Assembly: GCA_025350445.1 (NCBI GenBank)
Contig: JANXXV010000930.1
Location: 1-9,090 of the forward strand
Source of the DNA: Bryobacteraceae bacterium
GTDB lineage: Bacteria > Acidobacteriota > Terriglobia > Bryobacterales > Bryobacteraceae
Direction: 5' to 3'
DNA length: 9,090 nt
Shown here: one piece after another, positions 1-6,964 of the stretch
Layout: each line of letters opens with the position of its first letter
How positions within the stretch are numbered: the first letter of the stretch is position 1
The notes under the pieces: generated by a model
Told to the model about the DNA's origin: nothing
The model's input: the letters and a program-made list of their open reading frames with translations, nothing else
The model's database searches: none
Translations under genes and position numbers: made by a program

Positions 1-109
1 TCATCCGTTCGAAAGGCCCGGCTAATTGCGGGAAATCGGGTACGCCACAATGCTGTTCAAGCTGCTCAAGCAGTCTGCCCGCCCGGGATTCCGGCCATCG
101 ACGCGACAT
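1..109 (-). CDS. Possible 5' end of a minus-strand gene cut by the window edge
   Basis: On the minus strand an ATG at 109-107 opens a frame that stays open to the left edge, 36 codons. It begins MSRRWPESRAGRLLEQLEQH and continues with no stop. A strong Shine-Dalgarno-like GGGGAGG lies at 127-121, 11 bases upstream of this ATG, which is slightly long. A closer ATG at 120-118 abuts the GGAGG directly and its frame stops after about 32 codons, so it is unlikely. The gene would lie in the same direction as the quinoprotein dehydrogenase and 56 bases after its stop, so it could be a second gene of the same transcript. I do not recognise the family. A plus-strand frame is also open from 1 to the TGA at 109-111, so coding direction is not certain. 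Confidence 0.3.
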   Translation of the reverse strand, partial: MSRRWPESRAGRLLEQLEQHCGVPDFPQLAGPFERM

Positions 110-165
110 GATACGGGCATCCTCCCCTATTCCCGCCACCCAGGCAGGTCCGGCTTGGGCTGCAT

Positions 166-2277
166 CTACTTGCCGAAATGCGTGACCAGATAATCGACGA
201 TCGGCTTCACGTCTTTATCCTTCGCATTAGCCCCGCGCGCGATCATGTTGTCTACCATTGCCACCCAAGCCGTGCGGTCCCGCCGCTGGCCCGTCACCGC
301 ATCCAAGCCGTGGCACGTCGCGCCACACGTCCGCTGCACAAGGGCCTTGCCCGGTCCATCGGGAATAATCAAGACGCCCGCGGGCCGTTCGGACGCCGCC
401 GGACTTTCCACGCGGGACACAACATTGCCCGCGGCGGGCGCAGCGCCATCGCCGATCGCGAACGCCATCAAGCTATCGCTCGGCGTACCCCCAAAGTAGC
501 CTCCGCCTCCGCCAGCCATGATCGCCACATATTGTTTGCCGTCCTTCCCCAGGTAAGTAATCGGGATCGTATGGCCGTTGGCATCAATCGGCTGGTCCCA
601 CAGCAACTTTCCCGACCTGGATTCGAACGCGCGAAACCGGCTGTCGTTGGTGGCCGCGATGAACACCAATCCGCCCGCGGTGGCGATGCTGCCGCCCAGG
701 TTCGGAGCGCCGGCGTTCTTGATGCCCTTGGCTTCCAACTCAGGCACAATGCCCAACGGCGCACGCCATGCAATCTCGCCCGTCCGCGTATCCACCGCCA
801 CCATTTCGCCGTACGGTGGATTCGTGCACGGAACCCGCGTGTCGCGATTCCAGAAGCGTGCGTAAGTCCCATAAGCTGAGGTGCGGGCGTAAGTGACGGC
901 GCCAGTCGTGGCATCGGTCCTCTTCTCCATATGGCCCCATTGACCCAGATTGTTGACGTTCGTGAACAGGTAGCCAAGCGTAGGATCCACCGACACTCCA
1001 CCCCAGCCGCCCCCACCCAACGTGCTGGGGAACATCAGCGTGTTGCCCTCCAGTCCGAACGGCGTATAGAGTTCTCCGATATGCATCTGGTTACGATCAA
1101 ATAGGTCGAGACAGAAGGCCGCATGTTCCGGCGTCAGGCTATACATCTCCTCTTTCTTGAACGCAATGCGCGACAGCGGCGACGGCTTCAGTGGAAACGG
1201 CTGTGTCGCCGCCGTCTTCTCACCCGGCACCGTGCTCTGCGGTACCGCGCGTTCCTCCATCCCGTAAAGCGGTTTGCCGGTCACCCGGTCAAACGCAAAC
1301 AGAATACCCATCTTCGTAATCTGCGCCACTGCGGGAACAGTGCGCCCATTCCGCATCACCTCAAATAATACCGGCGCCGCAGCCGCATCGAAGTCCCAAA
1401 GGTCGTGGTGGACCAGTTGTTGATACCACTTCAGCTTTCCCGTCGCTGCGTCCAGCGCAACCAGGCAGTTGCCATACAGTCCGTCGCCATGACGGTCGGC
1501 GCCATAGAAGTCGGACGTGGGTGCCCCAAGCGGAACATACACAATGCCGCGCGCCATATCCAGGCTAAGAAGTCCCCAGGCGTTCGTGCCCGAACGGTTC
1601 TTCCATCCGTCAACCGGCCACGTGTCGTTGCCGGGTTCCCCAGGCCGCGGCACCGTGTGGAAAGTCCACACCAGCTTTCCCGTGAATGCGTCCCACCCGC
1701 GTACATCGCCGTACGCACCCGCGCTGGGGAATCCCTCTCCGTTTACGCTGCCGGTGATCACAATGTTCTTGTACACACTGGGTGGCGACTGCAATGAGAA
1801 TCGTGCATCCGGCAGCTCGCCCAGCACTCCTTTTCGCAGGTCCAACAATCCCTCGTCGGCAAAGCCGGCCGCGGCCTTGCCGGTGGTGGCATCAATGGCG
1901 ATCATTCCACCTTTCACCCCGGCAAACACCCGCGGATGCGTCGACTTGTTGCCCGGCCAGTAAGCCAACCCGCGCAGTGCAACCTGCGTAGCTTCGAAGT
2001 GCCAGATCTGCTTGCCCGTCTCCGGTTCCACGGCGAAAATGCCGTTGGCCGCAGCCAGGTACATCACGCCGCCAACCACCACCGGTATCCCCTCCGAACC
2101 AGGCTTGCCGGTATGAAACGTCCAAGCCAGCTGCAGCCGCGCGACATTCGCCGGCGTGATCTGCTTCAGCGGCGAAAAGCGCCGTGCGCCCGCATCGTGC
2201 CCATACATCGGCCAATCGGTCTGTGCGCGGCCAATCGCCAGCGCGAAGGCGGCAATAAGGAGAAGGCGTCGATACAT
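166..2277 (-). CDS. Secreted PQQ-dependent quinoprotein dehydrogenase with C-terminal cytochrome c domain
   Basis: 703 residues. This is a periplasmic quinoprotein alcohol/glucose dehydrogenase-type enzyme that would oxidise a sugar or alcohol using PQQ and pass electrons to its own heme. Residues 1-18 form a Sec signal peptide (MYRRLLLIAAFALAIGRA). Residues about 20-610 form the eight-bladed propeller, with repeated TGKxxW-type blade ends near 88-92, 200-204, 280-284, 499-504 and 556-560. The segment at 206-235 (FHTVPRPGEPGNDTWP, then WKNRSG and NAWG) and the motif HHDLWDFD at 290-297 resemble membrane glucose dehydrogenase-type quinoproteins. Residues about 640-703 form a cytochrome c domain. 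Its heme motif is C651-GAT-C655-H656, with three residues between the cysteines rather than two; M674 and M678 are candidate axial ligands. The adjacent-cysteine pair of methanol dehydrogenases is absent. No clear Shine-Dalgarno precedes ATG 2277. It is divergent from the Gfo/Idh/MocA gene. The exact substrate cannot be read from the sequence. Confidence 0.93.
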   Translation of the reverse strand: MYRRLLLIAAFALAIGRAQTDWPMYGHDAGARRFSPLKQITPANVARLQLAWTFHTGKPGSEGIPVVVGGVMYLAAANGIFAVEPETGKQIWHFEATQVALRGLAYWPGNKSTHPRVFAGVKGGMIAIDATTGKAAAGFADEGLLDLRKGVLGELPDARFSLQSPPSVYKNIVITGSVNGEGFPSAGAYGDVRGWDAFTGKLVWTFHTVPRPGEPGNDTWPVDGWKNRSGTNAWGLLSLDMARGIVYVPLGAPTSDFYGADRHGDGLYGNCLVALDAATGKLKWYQQLVHHDLWDFDAAAAPVLFEVMRNGRTVPAVAQITKMGILFAFDRVTGKPLYGMEERAVPQSTVPGEKTAATQPFPLKPSPLSRIAFKKEEMYSLTPEHAAFCLDLFDRNQMHIGELYTPFGLEGNTLMFPSTLGGGGWGGVSVDPTLGYLFTNVNNLGQWGHMEKRTDATTGAVTYARTSAYGTYARFWNRDTRVPCTNPPYGEMVAVDTRTGEIAWRAPLGIVPELEAKGIKNAGAPNLGGSIATAGGLVFIAATNDSRFRAFESRSGKLLWDQPIDANGHTIPITYLGKDGKQYVAIMAGGGGGYFGGTPSDSLMAFAIGDGAAPAAGNVVSRVESPAASERPAGVLIIPDGPGKALVQRTCGATCHGLDAVTGQRRDRTAWVAMVDNMIARGANAKDKDVKPIVDYLVTHFGK

Positions 2278-2383
2278 AATCGCTGAAGTCTAAGTATATT
2301 GGAATTACTCACCGTCCGGTCGGCTGCACTCGGCCCTCCCCCGCCTCAAATTCTGATGTAAAGTAATCTCAACGAGGCAACCC
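2278..2383. promoter_or_regulatory. Divergent intergenic region with a possible -10 box for the quinoprotein gene
   Basis: This 106-base gap separates two divergent genes and must hold promoters for both. On the minus strand, TATACT at 2298-2293 matches five of six bases of the sigma-70 -10 consensus. It would place transcription start near 2286, only about nine bases before the ATG at 2277, which fits the absence of a Shine-Dalgarno there. No convincing -35 box is visible at the right spacing. For the plus strand I see no good promoter. The Shine-Dalgarno GAGG at 2374-2377 is six bases before ATG 2384. No terminator or conserved RNA structure was seen. Confidence 0.3.
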
Positions 2384-3688
2384 ATGAACCGCCGTACATT
2401 CTTAACCGCAAGCGCCGCCATAGCCACCGCCGACCGCCCCATCCTCGGCGCAAACGACCGCATCAACATGGCCGTAGTCGGCGTGCGCAGCCGAGGGAAA
2501 AGCCACATGACTGCCTACGGAACGCTGCCCGGCTCACGCGTAGCCGCCGTCTGCGATATCGACCAGGCGGTGGCCGAACGCGCCGTACCATTCGCTGAAA
2601 ACATCCAGGGCGCCAAGCCCAAAACCTATCTCGACTTGCGCAAGCTTCTCGAAGACAAAGAGGTCGACGCCATTTCCATAGCGACCTGCAATCACTGGCA
2701 CGCCTTGGCCACCATCTGGGCATGCCAGGCAGGCAAAGACGTCTACTGCGAGAAACCGTCCTCGCACAACATCTTCGAAGGGCGAAAGCAAGTGGAAGCC
2801 GCACGCAAATACAAGCGCATCGTGCAGGTGGGTACGCAGAGCCGGTCCATGCCGCACAAAATGCGCGCCATCGAATTGCTCCAGGGCGGCGTCATCGGAA
2901 AACTCTACATGGCCAAGGGGCTCTGCTATAAACGGCGTCAATCCATAGGACACGAAGAAGCAAGCGCGGTGCCTCCCGGCGTCGATTTCGATAAGTGGCT
3001 AGGCCCCGCCGAGATGCGCCCGTTCTACAAGAATCGCTTCCACTACAACTGGCATTGGTTCTGGGACACCGGCAATGGCGACATCGGCAATCAAGGTATT
3101 CACGAAATGGATATCGCCCGCTGGGGCCTCGGCAAAACCGGTCATCCTCTTAGCGTCGATTCCACCGGCGGCAAATACGCCTATCAAGACGACCAGCAGA
3201 CCGCCAATACCCAGTTGGCCCGGTTCGACTATGGAGACGCACAGATAGTCTTCGAGGTGCGCGGCTTGCCCACCGGCAGCGAAAGCGGCCTCGAGCAGGT
3301 CCAGGGACCAAACTTCATCGGCAACATATTCTTCGGCAGCGGCGGCTACCTGATCGTCGACGACAACGACTTCCAGATTTTCCTGGGCGACAAACGCGAA
3401 CCCGGAGAATCGATGAAGCACCCCGGCAAGTCCGACGAGCCCGATACAAAAGAGCATATGGCCAACTTCCAAAAGGCCATGAAGAACCGAAACGTAGCAG
3501 ACCAGCGCGCCGACATTCTGGAAGGACATATGTCAGCCGCCATGGTCCACATGGCGAACACCAGCTATCGTCTCGACAGGCGCTTGCAGTTCGACGGCAA
3601 GACGGAATCCTACCGCAACGACGCCGAGGCCAACACATATATCTCCAGAAATTACCGCGCCCCGTATATAGTTCCCGAAAGAGTGTAG
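2384..3688 (+). CDS. Exported Gfo/Idh/MocA-family NAD(P)-dependent oxidoreductase
   Basis: 434 residues. The family oxidises or reduces sugars, inositols and glycosides with NAD(P). The N-terminus MNRRTFLTASAAIATA carries a twin-arginine motif (RRTFL) with a rather short hydrophobic part, so export with prebound cofactor, as in Zymomonas glucose-fructose oxidoreductase, is likely. A Rossmann fold begins at about residue 27 (INMAVVGVRSRGKSH), with the acidic end of the second strand at CDID 57-60. The family hallmark EKP is at 123-125 within DVYCEKPSSHN. The C-terminal domain has GDIGNQGIHEMDIARW at 232-247; H240 and D243 are expected active-site residues. The length is normal for secreted members. 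The start is supported by GAGG at 2374-2377, six bases upstream. The NHL protein gene follows 31 bases after the stop on the same strand, so co-transcription is likely. The substrate is not determinable. Confidence 0.93.
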   Translation: MNRRTFLTASAAIATADRPILGANDRINMAVVGVRSRGKSHMTAYGTLPGSRVAAVCDIDQAVAERAVPFAENIQGAKPKTYLDLRKLLEDKEVDAISIATCNHWHALATIWACQAGKDVYCEKPSSHNIFEGRKQVEAARKYKRIVQVGTQSRSMPHKMRAIELLQGGVIGKLYMAKGLCYKRRQSIGHEEASAVPPGVDFDKWLGPAEMRPFYKNRFHYNWHWFWDTGNGDIGNQGIHEMDIARWGLGKTGHPLSVDSTGGKYAYQDDQQTANTQLARFDYGDAQIVFEVRGLPTGSESGLEQVQGPNFIGNIFFGSGGYLIVDDNDFQIFLGDKREPGESMKHPGKSDEPDTKEHMANFQKAMKNRNVADQRADILEGHMSAAMVHMANTSYRLDRRLQFDGKTESYRNDAEANTYISRNYRAPYIVPERV

Positions 3689-3709
3689 GATAATGAGCGA
3701 GTCCGGAAC

Positions 3710-3714
3710 GGAGG
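3710..3714 (+). promoter_or_regulatory. Shine-Dalgarno GGAGG that favours a TTG start at 3720
   Basis: GGAGG lies five bases before an in-frame TTG at 3720-3722. The upstream ATG at 3693 has only AGGA at 3687-3690, two bases away, which is too close for efficient initiation. Starting at TTG also gives a clean signal peptide with a KR-containing n-region directly at the N-terminus. Confidence 0.65.
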
Positions 3715-3719
3715 CCCCT

Positions 3720-4790
3720 TTGAAAAGATCTACCATCAGCACGTTTTTTCTTGCATTACTCGCCATCAGTTGGCTGGTCGTCTACCACCCCGCATCCCGC
3801 GCGACGCCCGGAGCCGCCATCAGCGGTCAAGGGAAAATGCGTTTCCGTGTGCTCTACACCGCGGACCATTTACCCGCCGAGGCACAGCAGGTTTTGAAAG
3901 GAGCGCACGGCGGGTTCACCGTGGATTTACGGCCCGGCAAAGGCGAGACCTATTTCTCGCTGAAGGGCGCCGGCATTCTCCAGATCAGCAGCGACTTAAA
4001 GACCTCCCGCGTGCTGCCCACGGCGCCGGAGATGAAGAACACCAACCTGCACAACAGCACCGTCTGGTACGCTCCCGACGGAACGCCATTCCTCACTTTC
4101 CCCGGGAACGAAGCCAATCAGGTGTTCACCACGTCGATCGACGGCAAGCTGCTGCACAGCCTGAAAACCCCTGAACCCGGTGTAGACCTGGGAAGCCCCG
4201 TTGCAAATGACTACTTCGCAGGCCGTGGAAACTTCATCCCGACCGACGTCGAGCAACTGGACGGCATGCTCTACATCACAACCGGCTATTCAAATCTGGA
4301 CTATGTTCTAACAGCGAAAATCCTCGGCACAAATCCGTTCAACGCGGTGTGGCACGATCTGGCCTTCGGCGGCAGGGGCACCGGTCCCGGCCAGTTCGGC
4401 ACAGGGCACGGCATCACCATTCCCCCAGGCACAAAGCGGCTGGAAATCTCAGACCGGCCCAACTCCGAAATCGATCGCTTCACCCGCTACGGGCAATATC
4501 TTTCCACTCTCCGTATGCCGCAAGGCTCGCTGCCCTGCGATATCTACTACCTCGACAACTACGCGGTCGTAGGGGCACTCGACGGCCCGGACAGAAGCAA
4601 GGGCGCGCCGATTTACATCCTGGAAAACGACAAGCTGATCTCCACCGTAATGATCAAGGAAGACCTCGGTCTGGAAAACTTCAAACACATCCACAACGCA
4701 ATTCTGCGGCGCACCGGCGGCAAGCTCTACATAATCGCCCAAGCCTGGAACCCAGGCGACTTCGCAATCCTGGAACAAGTAACCGAATAG
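3720..4790 (+). CDS. Secreted NHL-repeat / six-bladed beta-propeller protein
   Basis: 356 residues from the TTG start; 365 if the ATG at 3693 is used. Residues 1-28 (MKRSTISTFFLALLAISW and on to SRA) form a Sec signal peptide or signal anchor. The mature part looks like a beta-propeller of NHL or related type. Blade-like segments include TVWYAPDGTPFLTFPG at 114-129, a stretch at 180-190 with DGMLYITTGY, and the most typical NHL unit at 217-266: GGRGTGPGQFGTGHGI, then DRPNSEIDRFTRYGQYL. Such proteins usually bind ligands or partner proteins; some NHL propellers are lyases, but I see no specific catalytic signature. It lies 31 bases after the Gfo/Idh/MocA gene on the same strand, suggesting a shared transcript and a role in the same periplasmic process. 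A palindromic repeat abuts the stop codon. No family more specific than propeller is claimed. Confidence 0.85.
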   Translation: MKRSTISTFFLALLAISWLVVYHPASRATPGAAISGQGKMRFRVLYTADHLPAEAQQVLKGAHGGFTVDLRPGKGETYFSLKGAGILQISSDLKTSRVLPTAPEMKNTNLHNSTVWYAPDGTPFLTFPGNEANQVFTTSIDGKLLHSLKTPEPGVDLGSPVANDYFAGRGNFIPTDVEQLDGMLYITTGYSNLDYVLTAKILGTNPFNAVWHDLAFGGRGTGPGQFGTGHGITIPPGTKRLEISDRPNSEIDRFTRYGQYLSTLRMPQGSLPCDIYYLDNYAVVGALDGPDRSKGAPIYILENDKLISTVMIKEDLGLENFKHIHNAILRRTGGKLYIIAQAWNPGDFAILEQVTE

Positions 4791-4839
4791 CAGGAGGGCG
4801 GACCCCTTGGTCCGCGCGGGACGCCCTCGTCCCGCCTGC
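4790..4839. repeat. REP-like double-hairpin palindromic repeat
   Basis: Two perfect hairpins sit back to back directly after the NHL gene stop. The first is GCGGACC (4798-4804), loop CCTT, GGTCCGC (4809-4815). The second is GCGGGACG (4816-4823), loop CCCT, CGTCCCGC (4828-4835). The outer segments GCAGG (4790-4794) and CCTGC (4835-4839) can also pair and enclose both hairpins. There is no T-run, so it is not a classic intrinsic terminator, although the transcript would fold strongly and may protect or end the upstream mRNA. The core GGACGCCCTCGTCC at 4819-4832 recurs at 9066-9079, which marks this as a dispersed element family. Confidence 0.8.
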
Positions 4840-4852
4840 CCACCACAAGTAG

Positions 4853-5440
4853 ATGTCCAAAGCAGACCCAAATTCGACCAATGAAGAAGGCTGCTCCTTA
4901 CTAGCTGACGCCGTAATCGAAGGCCAGACCTCCACAGTAGAAATACTTCCGCCAGCCGGTGCGCATCCCAACGCCGCAAGCTCCGGCGAAACCACCGCGC
5001 TCTACTACGCGGCGCGCTTACGGCAGACGGAAAAAATGGCGTTGCTACTATCAGCACGCGCCGCAGTGGCGTCCGAACCATCACGCACCCCCAGACACGC
5101 AGCAGCGGAAGCAGCGCACCTCGACACTCTGAAATTCCTCCGAACAGCAAGCGGGCAAGCGGCGCTGAATCGCTTCGACGACTTCTCACGGACACCGCAA
5201 ATGTGCGCGGTCCGGAAAGGCCCCGTAGACGCAGTCCGCTGCTTGCCGCAAAACGGAGCCCGCACAAACTCCCAAGACAAAGAAAGAATCGGCAACACGG
5301 CTCTACGGAATGCCGCGGCCCATCCGTCGCAACCGCGCTCGATGCAGCTCACGGCACTCCACAAAGCCAAAGCGCGAACAGACCCGCACTCCAGCCGCAT
5401 TCAAGAACTCCTGCGTCAGACGATAAAATCAAGGCAATGA
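4853..5440 (+). CDS. Small degenerate ankyrin-repeat protein, probably N-terminally truncated
   Basis: 195 residues, no signal peptide, and composed of about five ankyrin-like units of 33 residues: roughly 10-42, 43-75, 76-108, 109-141 and 142-175. Recognisable pieces are ADPN at 4-7, AGAHPN at 35-40, TALYYAA at 48-54, RTPRHAAAEAAHLDTLKFL at 78-96, RTPQMCAV at 113-120, NGARTN at 134-139 and GNTALRNAA at 147-155. Many consensus positions are lost: TPLH appears as TPRH and TPQM, and LLLxxGA as ILPPAGA and LLLSARA. The protein starts with the tail of a repeat (ADPN) right after an in-frame TAG at 4850-4852. No Shine-Dalgarno is visible, and the palindromic repeat ends 13 bases upstream. These points suggest a shortened or decaying gene. 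The stop overlaps the next start as ATGA, so translational coupling is possible. Ankyrin repeats mediate protein binding; the partner is unknown. Confidence 0.6.
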   Translation: MSKADPNSTNEEGCSLLADAVIEGQTSTVEILPPAGAHPNAASSGETTALYYAARLRQTEKMALLLSARAAVASEPSRTPRHAAAEAAHLDTLKFLRTASGQAALNRFDDFSRTPQMCAVRKGPVDAVRCLPQNGARTNSQDKERIGNTALRNAAAHPSQPRSMQLTALHKAKARTDPHSSRIQELLRQTIKSRQ

Positions 5441-6792
5441 ACCGCCGCACCTTCCTAGCCCTAACCGCAACCGGAGCCATAGCGGGTCCCGCCGGCAAAC
5501 AACTCAGCATAGCCACGTTTCAAGTAGACGCCACTCCCGACATCGGCGATCCACTATGCTTCGGGCTCTGCCAACCGGCGAGCCGGGTCGACGACCGATT
5601 AACCGCCCGTGGCGTCATATTGCTAAATACCGGGCGTCCCATCGTCCTCTGCGCCGTAGACTGGGTAGAAATCGCCAGCCGTGGATACGACCAAATCCGC
5701 GCGGACCTCGCAAAAGCCGCGGACACCTCCATAGATCGCGTTACGCTGCACACCCTGCACCAGCACGATACACCGGGCTACAATCCCGGAGCAGAAGAAA
5801 TCCTGGCGGCCAACGGACTAGGCGGCCGCTTGTACGGAGCCGGGTTCATATCTGTCTTCCGTCGAAGGTTAGCAGCCGCAGTAGCCCAATCGATCACCCA
5901 ATCACATCCCGTAACGCATCTGGGAATCGGCCGCGGCAAAGTGGAGAAGGTAGCCTCAAACCGCCGCGTCCTCGGGCCGGACGGCAAGGTCCAATACGGC
6001 CGCATGAGTTCCTGCCGGATTCCCGAAGCCATCGCCGCACCCGAAGGAACCATTGACCCCTACGTCACGCTGCTCAGCCTTTGGAACGGCGACAAGCCCT
6101 TGGCAAGCATCACCTACTACGCCACGCATCCGCAAAGTTACTACTGCAAAGGAGGCGTAAGCGCGGAATTTGTAGGAGCGGCGCGCGCCATCCGCGAGGC
6201 CGCGGTCCCCGGCGCAGCGCACATCCACTTCAACGGCGCTGGGGGCAACGTAGCAGCCGGCAAGTACAACGATGGATCACCCGCAAACCGTCCCATTCTC
6301 GCCGCGCGCTTAGCCGAAGGGTTCAAGCGTGCCTGGGACGCAACGGAAAGAACTCCGCTTTCAGCCCGGCAGGTACGCTGGACTATCCTTCCGGTCCACT
6401 TGCCGCAACACCCCCGGCTCCAGGAAGCAAAGCTCTTGCAGGAAGTCCGCGACGTGACCTTGCCGGAGAAGCAGCGCACCAGAGCCGCGCGCGACCTAAG
6501 CTGGTTGCGCCTGCCACCAAACCGGAAAACGCCTCTGCAACTACTGGATTTCGGAAAGGCCTGCGTTCTTCACATGCCCGGCGAACTGTTCGTCGAATAT
6601 CAACTCGCAGCCCAAACCATGCGCCCGGACGCCACAGTCGCCATGGCTGCATACGGAGACTGCGGCCCCGGCTATATCGGAACCAGCATCGCCTATTCGC
6701 AAGGCGGCTATGAAACCGGAGAAGTCTCGCTGGTAGCCCCCGAAGTGGAAGACGTCCTGATGGGCGGTATGCGGCGGCTTCTCACAAACTAG
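5437..6792 (+). CDS. Tat-exported neutral/alkaline ceramidase-superfamily protein
   Basis: 451 residues from ATG 5437. An open frame extends upstream to an ATG at 5203, but that part is arginine-rich, overlaps the ankyrin gene in another frame and would bury the signal peptide, so it was not used. The N-terminus MNRRTFLALTATGAIAG is a twin-arginine signal. Family landmarks run in order: LHQHDTPG at 107-114, with H110 a probable zinc ligand; YATHPQSYY at 228-236, with H231 a probable ligand; VSAEFVGAARAIRE at 241-254; FNGAGGNVAAGKYNDG at 265-280; MPGELFVEY at 380-388, with E383 a probable ligand; and a tyrosine and glycine-rich end, YIGTSIAYSQGGYET at 413-427. The position expected to carry the ceramidase serine nucleophile reads Ala (GNVAAG), so true ceramide hydrolysis is doubtful; many environmental relatives are uncharacterised hydrolases. 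Weak AAGG lies two bases before the start. The stop TAG is part of the CTAG at the MITE border. Confidence 0.85.
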   Translation: MNRRTFLALTATGAIAGPAGKQLSIATFQVDATPDIGDPLCFGLCQPASRVDDRLTARGVILLNTGRPIVLCAVDWVEIASRGYDQIRADLAKAADTSIDRVTLHTLHQHDTPGYNPGAEEILAANGLGGRLYGAGFISVFRRRLAAAVAQSITQSHPVTHLGIGRGKVEKVASNRRVLGPDGKVQYGRMSSCRIPEAIAAPEGTIDPYVTLLSLWNGDKPLASITYYATHPQSYYCKGGVSAEFVGAARAIREAAVPGAAHIHFNGAGGNVAAGKYNDGSPANRPILAARLAEGFKRAWDATERTPLSARQVRWTILPVHLPQHPRLQEAKLLQEVRDVTLPEKQRTRAARDLSWLRLPPNRKTPLQLLDFGKACVLHMPGELFVEYQLAAQTMRPDATVAMAAYGDCGPGYIGTSIAYSQGGYETGEVSLVAPEVEDVLMGGMRRLLTN

Positions 6793-6819
6793 TGTAGTGT
6801 CCAGGAAATAGCTGGACAG
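6789..6819 (+). repeat. Left terminal inverted repeat of the MITE
   Basis: 31 bases running from CTAGTGTAGTGTCCA to GCTGGACAG. Differs from the reverse complement of the right end at two positions, 6804 (G against C) and 6808 (A against T). The first bases overlap the last codon and stop codon of the ceramidase-like gene. Confidence 0.88.
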
Positions 6820-6856
6820 CCCAAGTTGTATCTCACCCAAGGAGTTCGCCCCAACC

Positions 6857-6886
6857 ATCCGCGTCTATCCGCGTCCATCTGCGGCC
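6857..6886 (+). repeat. Three 10-base tandem units inside the MITE
   Basis: The units are ATCCGCGTCT, ATCCGCGTCC and ATCTGCGGCC, with one to three differences between them. They sit in the left half of the element interior and do not code for protein in any sensible frame. They may be a host-factor or transposase subterminal binding array, or simply part of a widespread repeat; the function is unknown. Confidence 0.6.
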
Positions 6887-6964
6887 AATAATCATGTGCC
6901 GCCCAGTATTAGCTCCCGATCAACGCTGGTTAACGCAGATTTTGCGCGGAACCGTAGTTTCGAT

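Noticed and set aside
1..111. Plus-strand frame open from the left edge to TGA at 109-111 as the 3' end of a gene
   Set aside because: No domain is recognisable and the minus-strand alternative has a ribosome site; kept only as a caveat.
4798..4835. Intrinsic terminator after the NHL gene
   Set aside because: The stems are strong but no T-rich tract follows, and the core recurs elsewhere, so it is better described as a dispersed palindromic repeat.
4449..5267. Long minus-strand open frame of 272 codons across the NHL gene end, the palindromic repeat and the ankyrin gene
   Set aside because: It is Arg/Leu/Ser-rich with no recognisable domain and lies opposite genes with clear families; long antisense frames are expected at this GC content.
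5203..5436. 78-codon N-terminal extension of the ceramidase-like frame to an ATG at 5203
   Set aside because: It is rich in Arg, Pro and Ser, overlaps the ankyrin gene in another frame, and would place the Tat leader MNRRTFL in the middle of the protein. ATG 5437 fits the leader and the ATGA junction.
6857..6886. CRISPR-like array
   Set aside because: The units are only 10 bases, directly adjacent without spacers, and no cas genes are present.
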